Shown here: positions 11,227 through 19,762 of the stretch, piece by piece | Position numbering within the stretch: position 1 is the first letter of the stretch | Layout of the letters: each line of letters starts with the position of its first letter | NCBI GenBank assembly: GCA_000969725.1 | Contig: JXSR01S060510.1 | Length of the DNA stretch: 20,667 bases | Strand: one strand, 5' to 3' | Source: Ophiothrix spiculata | Taxonomy: Eukaryota; Echinodermata; Ophiuroidea; Amphilepidida; Ophiotrichidae | Notes under the pieces: model-generated | What the model saw: only the letters and a program-made list of their open reading frames with translations | What the model was told of the DNA's origin: nothing | The model's database searches: none | Position numbers and translations under genes: made by a program

Positions 11227-11261
11227 CATGTTGAAAATATGCAACAAGCCAACCAGAAGTT

Positions 11262-11407
11262 TAAACAGTCTTTCAACACAATGAGATAGTGGAATATTTA
11301 CCTCAATATTACGATTCAAAGAAACACACACATCCTCGTCAGGAGAATTCCTAAGATGAACTAGAATGATAATATTTCACTATCTGATTGTGTTGAAAGA
11401 CTGTTTA
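11262..11407. repeat. 37-bp-arm inverted repeat, Penelope-like?
   Basis: Arms 11262-11298 and 11371-11407 are reverse complements at 35 of 37 positions, enclosing 72 nt. Similarity may extend outward through a shared CATGTTG. The minus strand of the loop contains CTGACGA, then TTTCTTTGAATCGTAATATT and GGTAAATA. This resembles the conserved terminal piece of Penelope-like elements, where a CTGA-GA box and a GAAAC box occur in hammerhead-like motifs. Here the GAAAC box is decayed. The inverted repeat is certain; its assignment to Penelope is a low-confidence inference. Confidence 0.6.
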
Positions 11408-11649
11408 TATCATATTTGCTGTATATCAACCAACATGTATGAACATTTAGAAATGTTTAGGATTATGTAATAGATGAAACAAAGAAAACATTTTAAAGCC
11501 AGGCTTATCGCAATTATGGAATCTCGCTTTCGAACTTCCTTGAACAATGAATTAATCAATTTAAAATATTTAAAAAAATTCTTTCGATTTATAATTTAGG
11601 CATTTCCCTATTGTAACTGATATCAAATTTTCTTAGAAACCACCTTAAT

Positions 11650-11774
11650 GAAATCTTTTGTTTTCGTAGTTCGGTTTTATGTTGTGGAATTTAAAACAGA
11701 TTTTCAGTTTAAATTTTGGAAGCATAAAGTAATTTGCTTATGATATTGAAATAAAGGAATCTGAATCTGAATCT
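11650..11774 (+). repeat. Retrotransposon-like 3' tail
   Basis: An AATAAA signal (11750-11755) is followed at once by three exact GAATCT units (11757-11774). A poly(A)-signal-like hexamer joined to a short tandem repeat is the usual look of a CR1/L2-type LINE or dependent SINE 3' end. No coding motif could be read upstream, so the extent is uncertain. Confidence 0.4.
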
Positions 11775-12659
11775 GATATGATTCATGTTAGGTACTGACT
11801 GAAAAATCACCTTTCTGGTCCATTTCCAATCCATTGGTATATTTGGATTAGTTACTAACACATATCCTTTCTATTTTTTTCCGATAACAAACCTTTGTTA
11901 TCAAAGGTCAGCTTCAAATGACATATAGGTAAAATGTAATGTCAAAAGCAATTTCGTTCGCTCGATCCAATTTGCAACCCAATTATATAAATTTCAAAAT
12001 GTAGTGTTTCTTTCCCACCTATTTTGTGTTTGAGAGGTGACAAATTCTTATATTCGGTCACCTTGAAACATAAATGAGAATACACAATACTTAAATAACA
12101 AGTTTCATGTTATTTTGAACCTGCCAGGATAAATATACCAAGTCTCATATTTCTATTTATCTTTTATGACTGTCGTAAGAATTTTCTCTACAGCTCGACC
12201 CAAACAACACAATCAAATCACAACAATGTTTGAACCATTTTATGAAGCATTGGACTAAATGTTGGATAGAAACATATAAAAAAGCAAAAGGTCATAGTAT
12301 GGGATTGTCTTTGCCAACATACGTATTCTTAAATATTTAGTTGAATTCACATCTTACCTAATTATCTAAGTCGAGTGAAATTCTGAATCAATAATGACTC
12401 CCAAACCTATCTATAGTTTAACGACTGACTGAACTTCTTAAGAACCCTTTCCCTTTTTTTGCTCTAACCCAATGATTCCCCTTAGAACAACGAGGGTTCT
12501 TTAACCCCACAATAGTACCTTCAGCTTCACTGAACCTTTTTTGAACAAGACATTTTTGAAGACACAAAAGCATTAAAATAATGAAATCTATAATTCAAAA
12601 ATCTGACTTGATTTGTAAATTTGTAACCATCAACATTACTTTATTTATATCAAGTCCTT
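11775..12659. other. Unassigned A+T-rich stretch
   Basis: No supported gene. A 9-bp hairpin (GATAACAAA-CC-TTTGTTATC, 11883-11902) is the only local structure seen. Confidence 0.45.
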
Positions 12660-13212
12660 CTGATTGTTGCACTATTTCGATCTTAACTAACTTGATGCAA
12701 TAAGATATTAATATAGATAACATTTATCGTTTTATAGAGTCTCAAATCACATATGAATCAATAGCATGGCGTTGAATAGATGTTCGTCTTATGTTTGTCA
12801 CTTTCTATTCAATTGATTCTGCTCGACAATTCCCAAGCCATATCAAAACTAATCCAATCCCAGACAGTCACGCAGGAATACTTACTTCTACTCAACTTTC
12901 AATGACGCAATGAGATGTTGTGATTTGTGCTTGTTTTTATTGTGTTTATTTATTTCATAACGCCACAAATCACGATTTCTCAGGTACAATAATCCTCGAT
13001 ACAATTGAAGAAGCTATTGGCTGCTGTAGGTACTGAGTCAAGTAATGGCCCATATGATTCTTTTTTACTTCAGCGTGCCTTTGGCGTTACGATCTACCCG
13101 ATAAATAGCTGAAAACAATGGGTGTTTTGACAAGATACAGACAATACAACAACTTTTGTGACGTCAATTATCGGAGATTCAGTGTGCGTGTTTCCTATTA
13201 TGAGAGGATTGC
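12660..13212. repeat. Duplicated block B, second copy
   Basis: Partner of 2650-3130, in the same orientation. Shared pieces include TCCCAGACAGTC (12858), GTACAATAATCC-TCGATACAATTGAA (12983), AGCTATTGG and TGGCGTTACGA (13082). Indels destroy the reading frame that overlaps the first copy. Confidence 0.7.
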
Positions 13213-13570
13213 ACTCATCATCTTAAAAGAAACTTTGATTCTGATAGTTGTGTTCAACACTTTAGTGGTCAAGGGTCCATATAGACGCAAAAACGCTAAG
13301 TTATTTTTCATCACCCTTCTATGTATTTGTCTAACTTAACCATACGCTTCACTTGGTGGCTAAAAATTCAAATTGACCCACCCCTTCCCATGCTAATTGG
13401 CAAAAATAAGCATTTTTGAGGGCGCTCTTCAAATTTGTTTTGTCTATCAAATCGTAACCAAACAACTTTTTTTCAAATTTTATTTCAGAAATGTATTTGT
13501 ACTTACTACTTACTGCAAATATGAGTCCAATTGTACTGAAAAATTCCATTGTGAAGTGAGTTTTCAAATT

Positions 13571-13582
13571 TTTGGCGGGAAA
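13571..13582 (+). promoter_or_regulatory. E2F-type motif inside MITE
   Basis: TTTGGCGGGAAA matches the established E2F consensus. It sits in the interior of the 514-bp inverted-repeat element. It is a motif match only, with no evidence of binding. Confidence 0.3.
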
Positions 13583-13752
13583 ATTTTAACACGACACGAC
13601 AAATTGCTTTTTGGTCGTCATTTTGAAACGGTTTGTCAAGTTTTCGAAATATTTTCTTAGTTTTAGTTCATTTGAAGTACTTCACCTGTGACCAAAGTTT
13701 CAAAGTAAAATTCCTTCACGAAAGCGGGTTTTCGCTATTGGGTTTATATGGA

Positions 13753-13768
13753 CCCCCCCCCCCCCCCC
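13753..13768 (+). repeat. 16-bp C homopolymer
   Basis: An uninterrupted run of 16 C lies inside the right terminal repeat. The matching position of the left repeat has only GGG, so the run expanded after or during insertion. Confidence 0.95.
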
Positions 13769-14094
13769 TTGACCACTGACTGATTTTCTTGGCAATCTTT
13801 GACCACTTTAATGTGTACTCAATACTTGTGTCAGTACAATTCATAAAAAACCCACTACCAAACTACCTTACCATAACGTAATCGATCTACTAAAAGTGTG
13901 TCTGATTAATAACATTTAGGTAGCATTAAAGTGAACGAAGATTGTTGGATCTTAATGCATCGGCACTCTACTAAATAATATGGTATCTTATCTAGATGTG
14001 CTGATAGCAAAACCCATATTCTGCTACTATAAACTATCCTCCTTTTAATCGAAAAATCCCCTACTATGATCTAATACTTCATCAATTTTGAAAA

Positions 14095-14230
14095 TCGGTA
14101 TTCATATGGAAAATATAGGCAAAAATCAAATGTCCAAAACAAATAATTCTACCTAAATACCAAGTTCGAAATGAATATCTGTTTAAAAAGATCATTTTCA
14201 AAATCACGGAATTACATCACTCCGATCTCA
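14095..14230. repeat. Duplicated block C, second copy
   Basis: Partner of 3210-3403. It holds CATATGGAAAATATAGGCA (14103), CGAAATGAATA (14167) and GATCATTTTCAAAATCACGG, then ATTACATCA (14190-14219). Confidence 0.65.
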
Positions 14231-14293
14231 TAAATGGACAGCCTACCCTAGCCCTGGAAAAGATAAGTTCGTTAAACCTTATAGCACATACAA

Positions 14294-14810
14294 ATCAGTT
14301 CGGCGGAACTCACAATTCGGATACGTATTCGAATTTGGATACTCCGTATCAAAATTCTTATACCCGTATCCGAATTTGGATTAAAAACATCTAAAATGGG
14401 ATATCAGCTGAAATGAATATACAGCTTCGCCGCGCACCATATACCGGTATGTATAAAAGTAAATAACATTATCATCATTTGTCATCTAAATTCTAAGAAA
14501 GTATTAGCCAAATTATTTTGCCTTCTGTGATAAGGAGCTATCAGGACATGTTTCGAAGCTGTCCCGCTGGAATTGCACAGATGGAAATGACATTTCCACA
14601 GAAACATTTATCATAAATGCAAGAAAGATGTTCTATATGTACTTGCCAGCTTACGCAATCGATTTTTTTCCTGCGCCACGACAGGAGTATCAGAATTCAG
14701 ATACCTCTCCATATCCGTATTCGGATACGGGTATCACAATTTGGATACAATATGTACGTGGGTATCCAAATTCGGATATGTATCCGAATTGTGAGTTCCG
14801 CCGAACTGAT
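14294..14810. mobile_element. 517-bp MITE with ~90-bp TIRs
   Basis: Terminal inverted repeats occupy about 14294-14381 and 14713-14810. The outer 31 bp (beginning ATCAGTTCGGCGGAACTCAC) are identical, and inner parts match with small indels. The TIRs are built from repeated, partly palindromic pieces (ATTCGGATAC, TATCCGAATT), a subterminal arrangement typical of transposase-binding sites. The 330-bp interior encodes nothing recognised. It is probably a non-autonomous cut-and-paste element. No target duplication is clear at the borders, so no superfamily is assigned. Forward ORFs at 14617-14868 and 14628-14855 are by-products of the repetitive TIR. Confidence 0.85.
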
Positions 14811-14838
14811 ATATCCGCTATGGATCTTTTTAGCACAG

Positions 14839-15117
14839 GTGACCGAGAGGATTAGACGCCCGTTGTAATACATAGGTCATAAATTAGAGCCCCGCCCCGC
14901 TCGTGCCAACGTGTCCTTTGGTAAGGCACTTTATCCTCATTGCCTCCTTAGATATTCATTGTTTGTACGGTTGTTTCCTAAAAATTACACTGTGTTTGTT
15001 TAGGTATGTTTTAAAAGTATAAGATTCTTTCAATTTTATCAAATAAAAGGCTTATTTTAATTTATTTACTAATTTTCTCCTTCAGTAATTAACAGGAGTC
15101 ATTTTAGTCAACTGCAC
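14839..15117 (+). mobile_element. tRNA-derived SINE-like element, copy 1
   Basis: The head has an A-box-like TGACCGAGAGGATTAGA, as in Ser/Leu tRNAs, and a decayed B-box position (TTAGAGCCCC, about 14884-14893). Then come the body TGTCCTTTGGTAAGGCACTT / TATCCTCATTGCCTCCTTAG (14912-14951), GTGTTTGTTTAGGTATGTTT (14993) and an end GAGTCATTTTAGTCAACTGCAC (about 15096-15117). A second copy at 15384-15630 shares all these parts in order, which defines the element within this window. Similar 'CCTTTGG.AAGGCACTT' bodies are familiar from marine-animal SINEs. No poly(A) tail or clear target duplication is seen. Confidence 0.65.
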
Positions 15118-15395
15118 TTCGGGCTTATCCACGTAGATTACTTGATACCAACGAGTGTCTGATACCTTGATAGATATTAAATACACAATGTCATGTCAGC
15201 TGTTGTTAACGACGTTATTTTGATTTTGCTTTCGAAATTTAAATCAGTTTATTGCAACTCCTTTGACATTTCTTCTTATTTCATACTCTACATATTTCAA
15301 ACATTATTTGATTATCAGCGCATAACCACGAATTGCATTGGGAGTTTCAAAGCCAAAACAAATTATGGATGAATCTCATATTGTCGAGCGGATTA
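15118..15395. repeat. Duplicated block E, partial third copy
   Basis: The segment from TCGGGCTTATCCA to ATATTGTCGAG matches 4003-4270 and 18328-18880. TGTCTGATACCTTGATAGA and TATTTTGATTTTGCTTTCGA are shared with the 18200 copy but altered in the 3862 copy, so it derives from the second-half lineage. It abuts SINE-like elements on both sides and lacks the parts of E beyond them. Confidence 0.75.
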
Positions 15396-15630
15396 GACAC
15401 TTGTAATCCATAGGTCCTGTGTTAGATCCCCGCTTATACCAAAAAATGTCCTTTGGTAAGGTACTTCATCCTCATTGCCTCCTTAGAAATTGCATTGTGT
15501 TTGTTTAGGTATGTTTAAAAAATGTAAAATTCTTGCAATTTTACCTGGTTCACCATAGTTTGAAAAAAGCATATTGTTTATGTATTCATTTTATCCAGTA
15601 ATTAACATGAGTCATTTTAGTCAACTGCAC
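15384..15630 (+). mobile_element. tRNA-derived SINE-like element, copy 2
   Basis: Same order of parts as copy 1. The head is GCGGATTAGACACTTGTAAT; the B-box-like GTGTTAGATCCCC (15419-15431) is better preserved than in copy 1. The body is TGTCCTTTGGTAAGGTACTT (15447) with TCATTGCCTCCTTAG. Then GTGTTTGTTTAGGTATGTTT (15497) and the end GAGTCATTTTAGTCAACTGCAC (15609-15630). Across the 37-bp core starting at CCTTTGGTAAGG only two positions differ between copies. Unlike copy 1, it lacks about 24 bp after the core. Confidence 0.65.
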
Positions 15631-16032
15631 CTGCCTGACAGAAGCAGCAAAGCTATTGGACCAATCAAGTCCAAACGATCACTTTATCACTTGTCTCACG
15701 CTTTCATGTTTTGTATACTTTTTTTCCAGTTACTAAATCCCGAATAGCCAGAATTATGCTATTTCTAGATAGAAGAAAATTTCTGAATTTATTTTGCAGA
15801 CTTGAATACTTCTGTTGTTATACAATCTGTCATGCATGAAGCTTCGTAGTTCCTTCCAGAAAGGATCTGTTCTTTCGTAGGTTCAATCAGACCGCGTCGG
15901 AGGAGAACATTTGATAATTTTGGCACCTGATTCCATTGCCAGGCTTTTTAAAAAAAATTTAAACAAATATAAATATGAGATAATCAGATAAAAATTTGCA
16001 CATCTTCAAAACACGTGAAATACAAATCGTCT
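15631..16032. other. Unassigned stretch after SINE
   Basis: No gene, RNA or repeat recognised. Confidence 0.45.
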
Positions 16033-16449
16033 TCATTTAAACAACCAATGATTTGAATACTCTTTTGGTTTAAAAACATTATATCGCCGCCAATTTCGGT
16101 AAAATTTCACCAGATTCATATATTGTGCAGCGAATAGTTTTGTGTATTTACTCAAGTACATGTAGACGATTACCTCAAAAATAAAAGTCAAATTTAATGC
16201 ATAAAGTTTAGACCTGGTTCGGGGATCTTCGAAAATGTTATCTCTCAACAGGTGCAATCGTGGGTGCCAAATAAGGAACTCATTACGCGGATTGTACACC
16301 GAGTCATTAACTGATGTGTCTACAGGATTGGTAGCGCCAGAAAAATTGTCAAAGGGTTTGGTTTGATCAACCAGAAGCCTTTGTTGAACTACATGTATAT
16401 AGCTTGCTTTGCACACCGTAAATATGGTGTCCAGCAAGTTTCTATGCAA
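16033..16449 (-). other. Longest ORF in window, doubtful
   Basis: A 138-codon minus-strand ORF starting MHRNLLDTIFTVCKASY. I recognise no domain, signal peptide or membrane segment. Its first 20 or so codons lie in duplicated block D. There the first copy also reads LLDT..VCKASY in frame, with several differences at third positions; the rest has no counterpart. It is not flanked by recognisable exons. It could be chance, a decayed exon or a mobile-element remnant. Confidence 0.15.
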
Positions 16450-16640
16450 ACGTTAAGTTAGAATGTTTTCAGAAATAAATAATATGATACCAAGGATAAT
16501 CTTTCAAACTTCTTATAAACATCTTGCAATAAATCCAACATATCATTGCAAGACCATTATTAAACAAAATATATACAAATTTAATTGTTTAGCATTGAAT
16601 ATCATTAATTAACTTTAACATGATGTTCTGCAAATACCAC
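16370..16640. repeat. Duplicated block D, second copy
   Basis: Partner of 3465-3735. The anchor ATAGCTTGCTTTGCACAC (16399) is exact. Further collinear pieces are AATAAATAATAT (16474), ATAAATCC..CATATCATTGCAA (16530) and ATTA..CAAAATATATACAAAT (16558). It lies between second copies of C and E, as the first-copy order predicts. Confidence 0.55.
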
Positions 16641-17605
16641 AATCCTCACGTTTCAAGAGATTCATGCTAAGTTTACAATATAAGTTGTACAAAACTGTAA
16701 TAATCTTTGAGTGTGCACTGATTATTTGGCTTTACGGGGGATTTTGAAAGTACATATATGTTACATTTTAAATTAACTTTATATAAATTTTCTTCAATTC
16801 TAATTAGTAATCTAGAACAAAAATTATGCTTTATCAAATATTTTGTCTGGTCCAAAGTTACGAGTTTTGAATTTCCCCATGAATAAATGCAAAATATTTC
16901 AACGCAGCGAGGCCATTCAAAACACAAACTCTGACATGAGATTCGTGCACGTTGCTGACGTCAGATGATGACCCGTCGTGACAAAAGGTAGTTGTTATCG
17001 ACATTTTGATGACTAGTTATCGCAATACAAATCGCGGGCTAGTATGAAAAGCAGATACTAGGTACCTTTCGTACATCACATCAACGTATGTTTTTCCTCT
17101 TGTTATTTCTTCAAGTTTCAACCCTTACAAACAAATATTATTTTCAAATTTCATCATTCTGAGTTTTCATATTTTTACTAGCAGAATCGATCCAACTGAC
17201 GACGGTTTATCTTCTAAAACAAATTTGATATAAGGGTTTCAATTTGTTTGCTTAAAAGGTCTCAAAATCGTTGATTTTCATAGAAAATGCCATATAATGC
17301 TTCTTTTTCATCAACAGCAAAAGAATTCCCGTGCATTGTATTGGAAAACTCCAAATTTTCATATCCCGTTCCCAATTTGCATATGCTTTCACCGTTTTCA
17401 GATAATAAGGGTTCAAAGTAGGTCTTTTCAGCAGTTCACGTTTCAAAAAACCAAATCTCGCGACCATTTTTTCTCGTTTTGCGAGACTTGGATTTTAGAA
17501 TTCGCATAATGAGGTCATTAACAGAGTCGCTACGGCTAGACTGTGAGGATGGTCAAAATCTATGAAACGACTGATTAAATATTTTGGTCACATAATTGGA
17601 TTCCT
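16641..17605. other. Unassigned stretch between D and E
   Basis: In the first copy D and E are separated by about 130 bp; here the gap is about 1.55 kb, so most of this is probably inserted sequence. I see no terminal repeats. ORFs at 16673-16927, 17252-17467 and 17297-17509 are unrecognised and overlap one another on opposite strands. Confidence 0.4.
16956..16963. promoter_or_regulatory. Perfect CRE palindrome TGACGTCA
   Basis: An exact CREB/ATF consensus in a locally CpG-richer patch (about 16945-17035). No promoter or exon is visible beside it, so it may be chance. Confidence 0.25.
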
Positions 17606-17937
17606 CGTCAAATTTCCAACATTTTTATTTTTTAAATACACTTGTTTATAAATCATAACTTTCGTACACTTTTGCATGACCTATGCGCGCCTCAACCAAT
17701 GTTTTCTACCATTTTTGAAGGTAATGATGTAACCGATCCATGAAATTTGACGGACCTGTTTTTGACGCAAGGTTAATTGGTAAATTTCATTGAACTAATC
17801 TGTGACCGTCAATCCCAAACCATCCGTCAATTCCACGTCTCGTCAATTTCACTTTTTTAAATATTTGCAGAAACCATGTTTTAAGGATTAAAATGACACC
17901 TTAATGAACTTCATTTCCAAAAGTTATAGTCCGTCAA
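17606..17937. repeat. Cluster of seven CGTCAA motifs
   Basis: CGTCAA occurs on the plus strand at 17606, 17807, 17825, 17841 and 17932, and on the minus strand (TTGACG) at 17747 and 17762. Several sit in a longer shared context close to CCGTCAATTTC. The units are irregularly spaced and in both orientations, so this is not a simple tandem repeat. It may be subterminal repeats of an undelimited transposon or a binding-site cluster. Confidence 0.55.
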
Positions 17938-18199
17938 AGTTTGTCAGGAAGTAAAACATATAACTGAGATAAACGCGTTCAAAGATCAGTAAGCCCCAAT
18001 TTCTGCTAATTGTCTTGAAAATATGCAGATTTATTTAACATTTCCTATCATTTTCTTGAAATGAAACTTTGCCGATATTTTCTAGTAAGTACAAGAATTG
18101 TAAATCTGTCAAAAAATCATTTTTTTGCAAATTACGACCATGACATGTATTTTCACCTGTAGCGCAAAATGAAGTTTCTGGCATTTACGGTTCATACGA

Positions 18200-19095
18200 G
18201 CTATGTCTATTCCCTGGAGGATCGAAGACCAAGGGATTTATGTTCTTCTTGATAGCAATATGATAACAATGTCATTATGTCTTTATAAACAATATTGTAC
18301 AGGCATTATGATTGTCATGCTGCTCCTCGGGCTTATCCAAATGGATTACTTCATACCAACGAGTGTCTGATACCTTGATAGATATTAAAAACACAATATC
18401 ATGTCACCTGCTGTTGACGATGTTATTTTGATTTTGCTTTCGATGCCTAGAAGGGGGGGGGGGATACTTGCATTGACAAGGTATAAGGGGATGAGGTGGT
18501 TTTCGTCGCTTATGAAAGCACCAATTTTTTAAAACTTAGGCATATTTTCGAGAGTTTTGCTTAAAAACAGCACAATTTGAGTACAACCGGGTGCTTTTTT
18601 GTCAAAATTATTATACAGATGGGTGGCGTTTTTAGTCAAAAATAGGTATAGAGTTGGGTCATATTGTCGATGTCTGGCAGGAACGTCCCCGTACAGAGTG
18701 GTTTGAAGACGTGTCAGCCCCCCCCCCCCGGGTGCCGATGTTTAAATGTGTTGCTTATTGCAATCCTTTGAAATTATTTTGTTCTTATATCATAGTCTAT
18801 CTTTCAAACAATATTTGATTATCAACGCATAACCATGAACAGCTGTGGGAGTTTCAAACCAAAAACAATATCAAATAATGATGATGCTGATTTCACCCGA
18901 AATTGTTTGTGATGCAAATATTCCCCATACTTATATCAGAGTAATGTTTCTTCCTCATGCTAAATCACAATCAAATTTGTCTAGCGTGCCTTCCTGTTTG
19001 CAATCAAATGCGATACATGAGCAACATGAAAACGGAGTATACAATTTTTGTTGTAAATGCTGGGAATCAATTTCAGAGAATAGCAATTCTCTTGT
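18200..19095. repeat. Duplicated block E, second full copy
   Basis: Full-length partner of 3862-4440, from GAAGACCAAGGGA (18223) through TCGGGCTTATCC (18328), TTGCTTATTGCAA (18750), GCATAACCATGAAC (18827) and CGGAGTATACAAT (19033) to CAGAGAATA (19075). It is interrupted by the insertion at 18446-18735. Confidence 0.8.
18446..18735. mobile_element. 290-bp insertion, CGATG target repeat
   Basis: This piece is absent from both other copies of block E. It is flanked by CGATG at 18441-18445 and 18736-18740. Removing it and one CGATG gives CTTTCGATG-TTTAAAT, matching CTTTCGAAATTTAAAT in the third copy (from about 15230). It carries G11 near the left end (18453-18463) and C12 near the right end (18718-18729), with no other terminal symmetry and no ORF. 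It is probably a short non-autonomous DNA element. The 5-bp target duplication does not by itself fix the family. Confidence 0.75.
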
Positions 19096-19762
19096 AGCTA
19101 ATACAATTTTTTTGATATGAGACTACGAAAATGTATCAAATCCCTTTCCACTTACCTCCTATAATCTGTTGTCGTGGAGAATGTTTTCTTAATTACGAAC
19201 TAATATAGAATAGTAAATATGATATGCCAGTACTGTTGATAATTTGACAAAAGTGCTTTAAAGTAATCACAAATACAAATAATAGAAAACCAACAAATCA
19301 ATGACTTCTGTCATGCCTTAAAAAAGAGTGTTTTTCTTGAAATGAGTGATCTCCTTGCAACATTTATCGCCGCTGACAGAGAAATACTGCTACAGAGGGT
19401 ATTGTGGGTAAAAGATGGCTGAAATCTTACCTTAATAACAAAATTTGTAAAACATTCATTGCAAGTGGTTTATCACATGACTTTACATTCAAATACATTC
19501 TATCTTAATGATCAGTAGTTGTTCCACTGCAATTTGTGCTGTTACATATGTTATTGGTAGAATATCAGCTGGAATTTTGGGTCATGTTACCACATCTTTA
19601 CCCTGACGATATTAAGAAGCGAATCCAAACAAGCCTGTGGATGTTGCTTTCGCTATAATCAAACTGCCTTGCTTCATAAAAGACATTAACTCTGTGATGA
19701 TTGAGAACAAATTGAAACTTTCAGAATTGACATTTGTCTCATTTCGTCTAATTATCATCAGC
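19096..19762. other. Unassigned stretch
   Basis: No gene assigned. Short stretches around 19560-19720 read as plausible peptide in more than one frame on each strand, but stops interrupt all of them. Confidence 0.35.

Larger units (their letters stand above)
13264..13777. mobile_element. 514-bp MITE-like TIR element
   Basis: The left end AGTGGTCAAGGGTCCATATA (13264-13283) is the reverse complement of the right end TATATGG-ACC(C-run)CTTGACCACT (13746-13777), apart from a 16-C run (13753-13768) that replaces three bases. Inner sequences remain similar for about another 10 bp. It lies in the second copy between blocks B and C and has no counterpart in the first. No transposase is encoded; ORFs at 13118-13339 and 13397-13660 merely cross it. 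AGTGG/CCACT ends recall hAT-type termini (CAGTGG), but I find no 8-bp target duplication, so the superfamily is open. Confidence 0.7.

Noticed and set aside
11336-11342. Active hammerhead ribozyme on the minus strand
   Set aside because: CTGACGA is present but the required GAAA box and a convincing stem II/III arrangement are not.
11883-11902. GATAACAAA-CC-TTTGTTATC as a terminator or regulatory hairpin
   Set aside because: The arms are only 9 bp and A+T-rich, which is expected by chance in sequence of this composition.
13118-13339. 73-codon ORF starting MGVLTRYRQ
   Set aside because: It starts in block B and crosses into the left TIR of the 514-bp element, so it is a composite of unrelated sequence.
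13397-13660. 87-codon ORF within the 514-bp element as a transposase piece
   Set aside because: No catalytic or DNA-binding motif is visible, an ORF runs on the opposite strand, and the element is too short to encode a transposase.
14284-14837. TAGCACA direct repeats as target duplication of the 517-bp MITE
   Set aside because: The left TAGCACA lies a few bases outside the TIR, but the right one lies about 20 bp beyond the opposite TIR, so the spacing is asymmetric and the match is probably chance.
14617-14868. Overlapping ORFs rich in repeated I/R/Y/P residues
   Set aside because: They translate the GGATAC/ATCCGAATT repeats of the right TIR; the repetitive peptide is a by-product.
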